Source: Actinomycetes bacterium (GTDB lineage: Bacteria; Actinomycetota; Acidimicrobiia; Acidimicrobiales; RAAP-2). Taken from it: 9,656 nucleotides of DNA. Under the pieces are notes generated by a model, which saw only the letters and a list, made by a program, of their open reading frames with translations, had not been told where the DNA came from and ran no database searches. Position 1 is the stretch's first letter; every line of letters begins with the position of its first letter. The stretch covers positions 1-9,656 of the forward strand of contig JAJYYT010000057.1 in NCBI GenBank assembly GCA_021800645.1, read 5' to 3'. The translations under genes and the position numbers were made by a program. This document shows positions 1 to 6,163 of this stretch, piece by piece.

Positions 1-2
1 CA

Positions 3-1421
3 GCACTGCTGCTCTGCCTCTTCGCCCCTTGCGCAGCGGCGAGCACGGCGCCGCCCGCGCGACCCCGGCCGGCCGCCCGTGCGACCTTCGAGCCGCTCTC
101 GGCGAGCTTCGTCTCGGCATCCGACGGCTTCGTGCTCGGCGCGACGCGCTGCACGACGGCCAGTTGCGCCGCGCTCGTCGCGACCTCGGACGGCGGGTCT
201 CGCTGGCACGCCGTGGCAGCGCCGCCTGCCCCCCTCGCGAGTCCTCCCCTGGGAGGTGCCGTCGTAGCCGGTGACGCGATCAGCAGGATCCTTTTCTCCG
301 GCACGAACGGCTACTCGTACGGGCCCGGACTGTGGGCCAGCACATCGGCGTCACGCCCCGCTCGCTGGGAGCAGCTACACCCCCGAGGAGCGGTGCTCGA
401 CCTCGCAGTGGACGCCGGCACCCTCTGGGTGGTCGTCGCCAGCTGCTGGACCCAGGACCCTGACTGTGCGGCACCCACCCTCCGCCTCGAGCACGCGCCG
501 GTCGGCACGGACGCCTGGCAGGTGGTCCACGGCGTCGGCGGCTTCTCTTCGGCTCAGCTCCTCTTCCGAGGAAGCGATGGCTGGGTGGCCATGTGGCCGA
601 GACGGTTCCCCTCGCCGGTGTCGATCTGGCGCACGACCGATGGAGGTACCTCGTGGAGCCGTCTCCCCGACCCGTGCGACAGGCCCGCCGAGGCGATCGA
701 CCTCGCCGAGCTGGCCTCGCCGGGAGGCTCGACCCTCTTCGAGCTGTGCGCGGGCAACCCAGGCGCCGGCCAGGAGGCAAAGGAGCTCCTCGAGTCGACC
801 GACGGCGGCGCGTCGGTGCGGCCGGTCGGCGACGCACCGCTCGGAGGCCTCGTAGAGGCCTTCGTCGCCCCGAGCCCCTCCCTGCTCGTGCTGGCAGCCA
901 GCTCGGGCGCGGGCTTCCTCTACCGCTCCGCCGACGGAGGACGGCGCTGGACGAGCACCACTCTCGACGACGGCGGCGCCGGGCTGTCGAACCTCGCCTT
1001 CGTCAGCCCGTCGGTCGGGTTCGTGGTCGACGGGCGCCCTTCGGCCAGTTCCCTCCCCGACCGGCTCCTCATGACCCGCGACACCGGGCGCACCTGGGCG
1101 GCGGTCCCGATCGCTCCAGGACCGCCACCGCCAACCCCGCCACCGCCAAGCCAACGGATCGGCCCGAGCGCCATCTGGCGTCAGGCGACGGGCGGCCAGA
1201 CCGGCATCGTCGAGGTGTGCACCGATGCCTCGAGCACCTCGTGGGGCCCGACCCGGGCGTGCGCCGCCTCCGTGGTCGCCCACGGAGCCTCCGCGGCCGC
1301 CGGGAATAGCCGGTCACGCCAGAGCGTCGAATGCGGCAGATGGCGCGACAGGGTGCCATCAGGAAACCCATCAGGAAGCACCACAGAGCGCACACACATG
1401 AAGGAGGTGGGACGATGTTGA
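3..1421 (+). CDS. Secreted BNR/Asp-box beta-propeller protein, 5' end outside window
   Basis: The reading frame is open from the first bases of the window, so the start lies upstream. The first visible residues (ALLLCLFAPCAAAS) look like the hydrophobic core and cleavage region of a signal peptide. FAPC is a poor lipobox, so ordinary signal peptidase I cleavage is more likely than a lipoprotein. The mature part carries Asp-box/BNR blades of the S-x-D-G-G-x-x-W type: TSDGGSRW (about residue 61), TTDGGTSW (codons near 633-656), STDGGAS, SADGGRRW and a degenerate TRDTGRTW near 1074-1103. Such proteins form beta-propellers outside the membrane; no catalytic sialidase residues can be assigned. A proline run (PPPPTPPPP) follows the last blade. 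The last ~40 codons, after about 1300, have A-rich third positions unlike the rest, and the frame ends at a TGA that overlaps the next gene's start. The exact C-terminus is therefore doubtful. The function is unknown. Confidence 0.75.
   Translation, partial: ALLLCLFAPCAAASTAPPARPRPAARATFEPLSASFVSASDGFVLGATRCTTASCAALVATSDGGSRWHAVAAPPAPLASPPLGGAVVAGDAISRILFSGTNGYSYGPGLWASTSASRPARWEQLHPRGAVLDLAVDAGTLWVVVASCWTQDPDCAAPTLRLEHAPVGTDAWQVVHGVGGFSSAQLLFRGSDGWVAMWPRRFPSPVSIWRTTDGGTSWSRLPDPCDRPAEAIDLAELASPGGSTLFELCAGNPGAGQEAKELLESTDGGASVRPVGDAPLGGLVEAFVAPSPSLLVLAASSGAGFLYRSADGGRRWTSTTLDDGGAGLSNLAFVSPSVGFVVDGRPSASSLPDRLLMTRDTGRTWAAVPIAPGPPPPTPPPPSQRIGPSAIWRQATGGQTGIVEVCTDASSTSWGPTRACAASVVAHGASAAAGNSRSRQSVECGRWRDRVPSGNPSGSTTERTHMKEVGRC
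1122..1149 (+). repeat. Direct repeat encoding the proline linker
   Basis: The 13-base string CCGCCACCGCCAA occurs twice (1122-1134 and 1137-1149), offset by 15 bases. In the propeller gene's frame it encodes the PPPPTPPPPS linker. Such simple proline-coding repeats can change length by slippage. Confidence 0.7.
1356..1377 (+). repeat. Short tandem repeat upstream of first Hsp20 gene
   Basis: CCATCAGGAA occurs at 1356-1365 and again at 1368-1377, with a 12-base period, 38 bases before the Hsp20 start codon. It lies in the stretch where the upstream reading frame stops looking coding, so it may belong to the Hsp20 promoter or leader. No CIRCE (TTAGCACTC-N9-GAGTGCTAA) or HAIR (CTTGAGT-N7-ACTCAAG) element was found here. 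The function is unknown. Confidence 0.45.
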
Positions 1422-1843
1422 TCCGGTTCGATCCGTTCCGCGACTTCGACCGCCTCACCCGGCAGCTGTGGAGCGGTCCGGTCGCGGCGATCCCGATGGA
1501 CGCGTACCGGTCGAACGACGAGGTCGTGGCGAGCTTCGACCTGCCGGGCGTCGACCCCGAGTCGATCGAGCTCACGGTCGACGACCACGTCCTGACCGTC
1601 TCGGCAGAACGTCGATCAGGCTCCGACGACTGCGACGAGGTCCTCGTCGCCGAGCGACCGCACGGTCGGGCGACGCGCCGGATCCAGCTCGGCGACAGCC
1701 TCGACACCGACCACGTCGCGGCCCACTACGACGACGGCGTGCTCACGGTCCGCCTGCCGATCGCCGCCGATGCCAAGCCGCGCCGGGTGGCCATCTCGGC
1801 CGGAGAACGCAAGGAGGCGATCGCCGCCGGAACCGCCGCCTGA
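1415..1843 (+). CDS. hsp20: Small heat-shock protein, Hsp20/alpha-crystallin family (142 aa)
   Basis: An ATP-independent holdase chaperone that binds unfolding proteins during heat or other stress. The N-terminus MLIRFDPFRDFDRL is the usual short actinobacterial Hsp20 opening. The alpha-crystallin domain spans about residues 28-128 and shows the family landmarks DLPGVDPESIELTV (42-55), LTVSAER (60-66) and the A-x-x-x-x-GVLTVRLP motif (103-115). KPRRVAIS near 121-128 is a loose equivalent of the C-terminal I-x-I anchor. The ATG at 1415 was chosen over an in-frame ATG at 1331 because AAGGAGGT (1401-1408) lies six bases upstream and homology begins here. The start overlaps the TGA of the propeller gene. 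A second Hsp20 gene follows 99 bases downstream, separated by a strong hairpin. Confidence 0.95.
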   Translation: MLIRFDPFRDFDRLTRQLWSGPVAAIPMDAYRSNDEVVASFDLPGVDPESIELTVDDHVLTVSAERRSGSDDCDEVLVAERPHGRATRRIQLGDSLDTDHVAAHYDDGVLTVRLPIAADAKPRRVAISAGERKEAIAAGTAA

Positions 1844-1864
1844 TCAGCCGCCTGATCCGAGGTC

Positions 1865-1899
1865 GGGGAGCAGGGCGACGACGCGCCGCCCTGCTCCTC
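1865..1899 (+). other. Long GC-rich hairpin between the two Hsp20 genes
   Basis: Bases 1865-1877 pair with 1887-1899: 13 pairs with one G-U and a 9-base loop (1878-1886); the inner 11 pairs are perfect. No T-tract follows, so it may be a factor-dependent or non-canonical terminator, an mRNA-stabilising structure after the first Hsp20 gene, or a processing site. The 3' arm and the next base include CCTCC (1896-1900), complementary to GGAGG of the next gene's Shine-Dalgarno (1932-1936). An alternative pairing could therefore occlude that site. Confidence 0.7.
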
Positions 1900-1942
1900 C
1901 GCAGGGAACGCACGGAACCGAGAAGATCCCAGGAGGTGCAAG

Positions 1943-2431
1943 ATGACCCAACCCGTGCTCCGCAACGAGAGCCAGGTCCGGCCCTGGACCCGATCGGCGG
2001 CGTCCGCGGACGACGTCTGGGACGAGCTGGACCGCCTGCGCGACAACCTGCGGCGGCTGCTGGGGGGACTCGGGTGGCCCGAGACCCCCGACCTCTCCCT
2101 CGGCTCCCTCGCCGGACTGGCGCCCCTCGCCGACATCGAGGAGACCGACGACGCCTACGTCGTCGAGGTGGAGCTGCCCGGCGTGAGGAAGGACGACGTC
2201 ACCGTCTCGGTGGAGGGCAGGAGGCTGAGCGTCGACGCCGAGCGGCGCGAGCGCGAGCGCGCAGGGGTGCTTCGCCGCCGGTCGAGGACGGTCGGGCACC
2301 TCCACTACGAGGCAGTGATGCCCGGCGAGGTCGACGAGGAGAACACGACGGCCTCCCTCGACGACGGCGTGCTCACGGTCCGCCTGGGCAAGCCGGCGCT
2401 GCGACGAGCCCGCCGCATCCCGATCGGGTAA
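1943..2431 (+). CDS. hsp20: Small heat-shock protein, Hsp20/alpha-crystallin family, second copy (162 aa)
   Basis: A second holdase chaperone. It has a ~60-residue N-terminal arm with a predicted amphipathic stretch (VWDELDRLRDNLRRLL, 25-40) that in this family governs oligomerisation and substrate binding. The alpha-crystallin domain runs from about residue 61 to 150, with ELPGVRKDDVTVSVEGRRL (77-95), FHY-like LHYEAVMP (120-127) and ASLDDGVLTVRLGKP (137-151). The protein ends in RRIPIG, a clear I-x-I anchor (IPI) at the extreme C-terminus. AGGAGGT at 1931-1937 is five bases before the ATG. It is clearly diverged from the first copy except around the GVLTVRL motif, so the pair are paralogues with probably different partners rather than a recent duplication. 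A strong hairpin follows the gene. Confidence 0.95.
   Translation: MTQPVLRNESQVRPWTRSAASADDVWDELDRLRDNLRRLLGGLGWPETPDLSLGSLAGLAPLADIEETDDAYVVEVELPGVRKDDVTVSVEGRRLSVDAERRERERAGVLRRRSRTVGHLHYEAVMPGEVDEENTTASLDDGVLTVRLGKPALRRARRIPIG
2359..2386 (+). repeat. 28-base exact match to the first Hsp20 gene
   Basis: The segment encoding DDGVLTVRL is identical over 28 bases at 1729-1756 and 2359-2386, although the two proteins differ widely elsewhere. It may reflect strong codon bias over a conserved motif or local gene conversion. Confidence 0.8.
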
Positions 2432-2476
2432 CCAGGAGCGCCGTGCGGAGCTCGACAGGCCGACGAGCGCTGGCAT

Positions 2477-2500
2477 CGGGGCGTCGCGGCTGACGCCCCG
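2477..2500 (+). terminator. Hairpin after the second Hsp20 gene
   Basis: CGGGGCGTC (2477-2485) and GACGCCCCG (2492-2500) form a perfect 9-bp GC-rich stem with a six-base loop, 46 bases after the Hsp20 stop. No T-tract follows, which is common for terminators in high-GC actinobacteria. It ends only ten bases before the proposed start codon of the lipid kinase gene, so it could also act as an attenuator or affect initiation there. Confidence 0.55.
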
Positions 2501-2510
2501 TGCTCGCGCC

Positions 2511-3827
2511 TTGCGGCCACCCAGCGTTCGCTACGGTCCGCTCATCCGACGCCGTTCGCGCACCTCCTCCCAGTTCTCCGTTCCCTTCGAGCTGTGCGTC
2601 GGCGGGGCAGCCTGCCTGCGCCTCGGGCGTGCCGGCCGATTGCGGGCGGCCGTCACCGTCGCCGCCGCGTGGGCCGGGGCGCGCGTCGTTGCGATCGCCA
2701 CCGACGACCGGTCGTCGGGATGGGTCGGCCTCGCCTACGGCCTGGGTCGCATCGCCCCCGCCCTCCGTTCGCCACTCCTCGCGGCCGCCGGCCTCGTCGT
2801 GGCGCGCGGGGAACGAGCGCAGCGAACGCGGCTGCTCGGTCCCTTGGTCGCCCTCGGCGTCGCGCTCCTCGCCGTCCAGGGAGTCGAGCGCCGGCGGCCT
2901 CGAGCAGACGCCACGGGCGCGCTGGTCGCGCTCGTGGTGAACCGGGATGCCGGCTCTGCCCGGCTCGTGCGCCGTGCCCGCCGGGCGCTCCGGCGGGACG
3001 CGTCGCTCGCCGTCGAGCGGGTCGTGGGTGCGTCGGAGGTCGAGACGGCGCTCGCAGACGCAGTGTCCGCGCTCGCGGGGCACGACCGTGCGCGCCTCGC
3101 GGTGGCCGGCGGCGACGGGACCCTCGGGCTTGCCGCCCGGGTGCTCGCAGGCACCGGGATCGCCCTGTGCGTCCTGCCGTGCGGGACCGGCAACGACCTC
3201 GCCCGCTCGCTCGGGGTGCCACTCTGCCCGGAGGAAGCCGCAGCCGTGGCGATCTGCGGCCAGGTCCGGGCCATGGACCTGGTGGCGACGGAGCTCGGGA
3301 CCTTCGCGCACGCCGCGGGCGTCGGGATCGTGGCCGGCTTCGCCGACGCGGTCGCCGACGTGAAGGGCTGGCGCCGCCCGCTGCTCTACCCGCTGCGCGC
3401 CTGGCAGGCGTGGCGGGACCGCCAGCCGCTCGACCTCGTCGTGGAGGTGGACGGCGAGCCGTTCTCACCGCCGGGACCTCTGCTCGAGGTGGCCCTCGTG
3501 AACGCTCCCCGGCTCGGTGGACGCATCGGGCTCAGCCACGAAACGGCCCGCCCCGACGACGGACGGCTGGAGGTGGTCGGGGTCTCCCGGTCCGCAGGGC
3601 GCGCCGCGCTCGCGACGCTCGCGCACTACCTGAGGGCCGGGGAAGCCGCGCCACCTGCCCACGCCCTCGTGCGCTCGGGGGCCAAGGTCCGGATCGGAGG
3701 TGCGCGAGCCTTCCCCGTGTCCCTCGACGGCGAAGCCGCCGGGGAGACCCTCGAGCTCACCGCCAGGGTGCTTCCCGGCGCCTGCACAGTGGTCGTCCCC
3801 GTCCGCCGGCGGCGCCGCGGACGCTGA
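2511..3827 (+). CDS. Diacylglycerol/sphingolipid kinase-family lipid kinase with hydrophobic N-terminal extension
   Basis: The C-terminal ~300 residues match the DAGK catalytic family, which transfers phosphate from ATP to a lipid hydroxyl at the membrane. ALVVNRDAGSA (138-150) opens the domain. GGDGT (200-204) is the nucleotide-binding signature and is followed by LPCGTGNDLARSLGVP (222-237). DDGRLEVVGV (349-358) and SLDGEAAG (404-411) fit the second, beta-sandwich subdomain. The N-terminal ~130 residues are extra compared with the ~300-residue family norm and contain hydrophobic, membrane-like stretches around 46-64, 85-98 and 108-124. They show no motifs I recognise. The only long start is TTG at 2511, which has no visible Shine-Dalgarno; the next in-frame option is GTG at 2799 (343 aa). 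The domain call is firm. The substrate and start codon are not: this could be a phosphatidylinositol- or undecaprenol-related kinase rather than a true diacylglycerol kinase. Confidence 0.85.
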   Translation: MRPPSVRYGPLIRRRSRTSSQFSVPFELCVGGAACLRLGRAGRLRAAVTVAAAWAGARVVAIATDDRSSGWVGLAYGLGRIAPALRSPLLAAAGLVVARGERAQRTRLLGPLVALGVALLAVQGVERRRPRADATGALVALVVNRDAGSARLVRRARRALRRDASLAVERVVGASEVETALADAVSALAGHDRARLAVAGGDGTLGLAARVLAGTGIALCVLPCGTGNDLARSLGVPLCPEEAAAVAICGQVRAMDLVATELGTFAHAAGVGIVAGFADAVADVKGWRRPLLYPLRAWQAWRDRQPLDLVVEVDGEPFSPPGPLLEVALVNAPRLGGRIGLSHETARPDDGRLEVVGVSRSAGRAALATLAHYLRAGEAAPPAHALVRSGAKVRIGGARAFPVSLDGEAAGETLELTARVLPGACTVVVPVRRRRRGR

Positions 3828-3923
3828 CGCGCGGCGTCTCGTCCGCGCCTGTGACGCCGCGCCGGCGCGCGCTGCACCGCCGATGCCGGCCCGAAGACCA
3901 GTGGCCGGCTGCGGTGAAGTGGC

Positions 3924-3947
3924 GCAGCTGCTCGGCTGCTCAGCTGC
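3924..3947. terminator. Inverted repeat in the convergent intergenic region
   Basis: GCAGCTG (3924-3930) and CAGCTGC (3941-3947) are perfect complements around a ten-base loop, lying over the stop codon of the minus-strand PLP enzyme where the two transcription units converge. A second short pair of GCCGGC repeats sits at about 3886-3909. There is no T-tract on either side, so this is only a candidate bidirectional terminator. The rest of 3828-3939 shows no gene. Confidence 0.35.
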
Positions 3948-5187
3948 CCAGTGCGACCACCGCTTCGACCAGACGCTGCACGTCCTCTTCGGACGTGTAG
4001 CCGGCAAGGCCAGCTCGAACGAAGCCACCGGTGTCGGCGACCCCGAGGCGCGCCGCGAGCGCCGTGGCGTAGAAGTCGCCGGCCGTGACGAACACGCCCT
4101 GACGGCGCAGCGCCCCCGCCACCTCCGAGGGCGTGCGGCCGCCGACCGTGAAGGCAACCGTCGCGACGAACCTTTCCTCGTGGCCGTCGTGCCCGAAGAC
4201 GCGTACGTTCGGGATCGAGCGAAGCCCCTCGACGAGGCGCGCGACCAGTTCGCCTTCACGATCCCCGAGCACCTCGAGCGCCTCTCGAGCGCCGGCGCCG
4301 TCGCTCCTCCCCACGAGGCGACCGAGGCCGGTGATCGTCGCTGCGAGCGACGCGAGGCCTTCGTGGTTCTGGGAGCCGGTCTCGAGCTTCTCCGGGCCGC
4401 TGACAGGGGCAGGCGTCACCTTGTAGGCCCGGAGCTCCTCGAGGAGGCTCTGGCGCACGAGGGCCACGCCGACGTGCGGACCGTAGAACTTGTAGCCGGA
4501 ACAAAGGAAGATGTCCGCGCCGATCTGGGCGAGGTCCGGAGGGGCGTGCGGCACGGCGTGCACCCCGTCCACCACGAACACGGCGTCCTCGGCCGATGCG
4601 AGGTCGCGCAACGGGACGAGGTCGGGGACCGCCCCGATCGCGTTGGCAGCGGCGGTCGCCGCGACGACGCTCACCCCGCCTGCGGCCCCGGCGGCCTCGA
4701 CGTCCTCGCTGCGGAGTTCGAGCGAGCCCGGATCCACTCGCAACCAGTGGACGGTTCCCCCCCGCTCCGAGAAGGGCTGGACCCACGCATCCACGTTCGC
4801 CATGTGCTCCAGCTCGGTGACGACCACCCGGGCACCTTCGCGGCCGCGCTGACGTGCGAGCGCGTGGCCGAGGGAGAACGCGATGCTCGTCATGTTCTGG
4901 CCGAAGACCACCTGGTAGCCGTCGGCGTGCAACAGCGACCGGAGCTGCTCGCGGGCGAAGGCGACCACGTCCTCGGTCTCGTCACCGGCCGGCGAGTAGC
5001 CGTGACGGTTCGAGAGCCCGCTGTGGGCGAACGCAACGAACGCGTCGATCGCGGGGGCGATCATCTGGGTCCCCGAAGGTCCGTCGAAGTACGACCACCC
5101 TCTCGTCTCGCCGTGGAGGATCGCAGGCGTCATGCCTCGGAGCTGCCAGCTCACCTGCGCACCATCTGGCCGTGCGGCTGCTCTCAC
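3940..5187 (-). CDS. Class V aminotransferase-fold PLP enzyme, cysteine-desulfurase-like but lacking the catalytic Cys
   Basis: A fold-type I PLP enzyme of the class V group, closest in pattern to the cysteine-desulfurase-like family typified by VC1184. Numbering from the GTG at 5187 (415 aa): YFDGPSGTQ (33-41) is the family N-terminal motif, ELEHMANVDAW (125-135) carries the PLP-stacking His, VVDGVHAVPH (205-214) the PLP-pyridine Asp, and CSGYKFYGPHVG (229-240) the Schiff-base Lys233. At the site where SufS/CsdA enzymes have the persulfide-forming Cys (HCAQP loop) this protein reads TAGDFYA (368-374), and its only cysteine is in CSGYK. It is therefore unlikely to be a cysteine desulfurase; a lyase, epimerase, kynureninase-like hydrolase or transaminase is possible. 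GTG 5187 is preferred because AAGGAG lies 11 bases upstream; alternatives are GTG 5226 and ATG 5133. It is the last gene of the minus-strand cluster, about 80 bases after the cyclase. Confidence 0.85.
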   Translation of the reverse strand: MRAAARPDGAQVSWQLRGMTPAILHGETRGWSYFDGPSGTQMIAPAIDAFVAFAHSGLSNRHGYSPAGDETEDVVAFAREQLRSLLHADGYQVVFGQNMTSIAFSLGHALARQRGREGARVVVTELEHMANVDAWVQPFSERGGTVHWLRVDPGSLELRSEDVEAAGAAGGVSVVAATAAANAIGAVPDLVPLRDLASAEDAVFVVDGVHAVPHAPPDLAQIGADIFLCSGYKFYGPHVGVALVRQSLLEELRAYKVTPAPVSGPEKLETGSQNHEGLASLAATITGLGRLVGRSDGAGAREALEVLGDREGELVARLVEGLRSIPNVRVFGHDGHEERFVATVAFTVGGRTPSEVAGALRRQGVFVTAGDFYATALAARLGVADTGGFVRAGLAGYTSEEDVQRLVEAVVALGS

Positions 5188-5246
5188 CGCTACACCCTCT
5201 CCTTCTGGGATCGCCCACCACCGCACGGGTCCATTCGACTATCACG

Positions 5247-5256
5247 CTCGATCGAG
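5247..5256. repeat. Ten-base palindrome between cyclase gene and PLP-enzyme gene
   Basis: CTCGATCGAG is a perfect palindrome inside the 79-base gap between the cyclase and PLP-enzyme genes. Its CTCGATC half is the same heptamer found in the three repeats upstream of the permease gene. It could be an additional regulator half-site or chance in GC-rich DNA. Confidence 0.3.
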
Positions 5257-5266
5257 ATGCACATGG

Positions 5267-6163
5267 TCACTTCATGAACACCGGGTTCACCGGTGACCCC
5301 GAGGCACCGACCAGCTTGAGCGGAGACGCGACGTACAGCCCGGTGTAGCGCCGGTCCGACGCGCAATCCGCGGCCACCTCCTCCAGCCAGAGCGCCTCGT
5401 GGAACTGCAGTCCTCGGTCGCGAAGAAGGTACCTGTGGAGCGGGTACTCCTCGCCGGTCGCCGGACAGCGCGGGAGCTCGTTGGCGAGCGTGTCGCTCCC
5501 GATCCCGAGGATCCGGGTCTCGTCGACCCAGGCGAGGAGCGCCTCGTCGTGGCTCAAGCCCGGCTCCGAGTAGTCCGTGAAGAAAACTGAGGGACCCTCT
5601 TCGTAGTAGCGGAGGAGGCTCCCGGTCCGAAGCAGGAGCATGTCACCGGCAGCCGCCGTGACCCCCTCCTCCTCCAGGCAGGCCTGGAGCTCCGAGAGCG
5701 TCACCTCGTGGTCACGCTCGAGCCAACGGGCGCCCGCCGACCTGCACAGGTCCACGATCACCCCGCGACAGACGACCCCGAGCCGCGCGATCGCGGCGAC
5801 GTCGGCGTGCCGGAGGCCGCCGATCGTCGACGTGGCGGCGCGCCCCCCGGCGATCGTCCCTTCGCACATGATGTGCCCGAGCGCGTCGAGATGGCTGCCA
5901 CCGTGGCAGTTCAGGAACACTCCGTCGTCCACCGAGCACACCCCTCCTGGCAGCGGGGCGACGGATCCTTCTTCGTAGTGGGACCAGTCACGGTAGATCT
6001 CGTGGCGCTGGTCCGGACGACCAGGGAACGACGGCTGGGGGGGGCTCCCGAAGACGTCGAGCCCGAGCGCCCAGAGCTTCCCATCGGTGACGCAGCTCAG
6101 CGCACGCAGCCGCTCTCGATCCCCGATCTCGGCAAGACGCCCGACATCCTCCGCGGCCGGCAT
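5267..6163 (-). CDS. Cyclase-family metal-dependent hydrolase (kynurenine-formamidase-like), 298 aa
   Basis: Belongs to the cyclase/KynB-like superfamily of metal hydrolases that open amide, formamide or lactone-like bonds in the cytoplasm. The metal motif reads HGGSHLDALGH (residues 87-97), matching the family H-x-G-T-H-x-D-x-P-x-H with Ser for Thr and Leu for Pro; H87, H91, D93 and H97 are all present. Further family landmarks are GVIVDL (134-139), AGDMLLLRTG (172-181), the LGIGSDT segment (219-225), PLHRYLL (241-247) and the typical C-terminal ALWLEEVAAD...YVASPLKLVGASGSPVNPV ending. The length is normal for the longer subfamily of about 290-330 residues. The frame is open upstream, but the ATG at 6163 starts the homologous part and overlaps the dehydrogenase stop as TGATG, indicating translational coupling. 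The substrate is unknown. True kynurenine formamidases are shorter, near 210 residues, so this is probably not KynB itself. Confidence 0.88.
   Translation of the reverse strand: MPAAEDVGRLAEIGDRERLRALSCVTDGKLWALGLDVFGSPPQPSFPGRPDQRHEIYRDWSHYEEGSVAPLPGGVCSVDDGVFLNCHGGSHLDALGHIMCEGTIAGGRAATSTIGGLRHADVAAIARLGVVCRGVIVDLCRSAGARWLERDHEVTLSELQACLEEEGVTAAAGDMLLLRTGSLLRYYEEGPSVFFTDYSEPGLSHDEALLAWVDETRILGIGSDTLANELPRCPATGEEYPLHRYLLRDRGLQFHEALWLEEVAADCASDRRYTGLYVASPLKLVGASGSPVNPVFMK

Noticed and set aside
1280..1414. CIRCE or HAIR heat-shock operator upstream of the first Hsp20
   Set aside because: Neither inverted-repeat consensus is present in the stretch before the start codon.
2511..2920. PAP2 phosphatase domain fused to the lipid kinase
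   Set aside because: None of the PAP2 motifs (K-x6-RP, PSGH, SR-x5-H-x3-D) can be found in the N-terminal extension.
3700..5277. Long plus-strand open frame of 525 codons opposite the PLP enzyme
   Set aside because: The minus strand has clear PLP-enzyme motifs throughout, and the plus frame is arginine/glutamate-rich without domain features. It is an antisense open frame caused by high GC.
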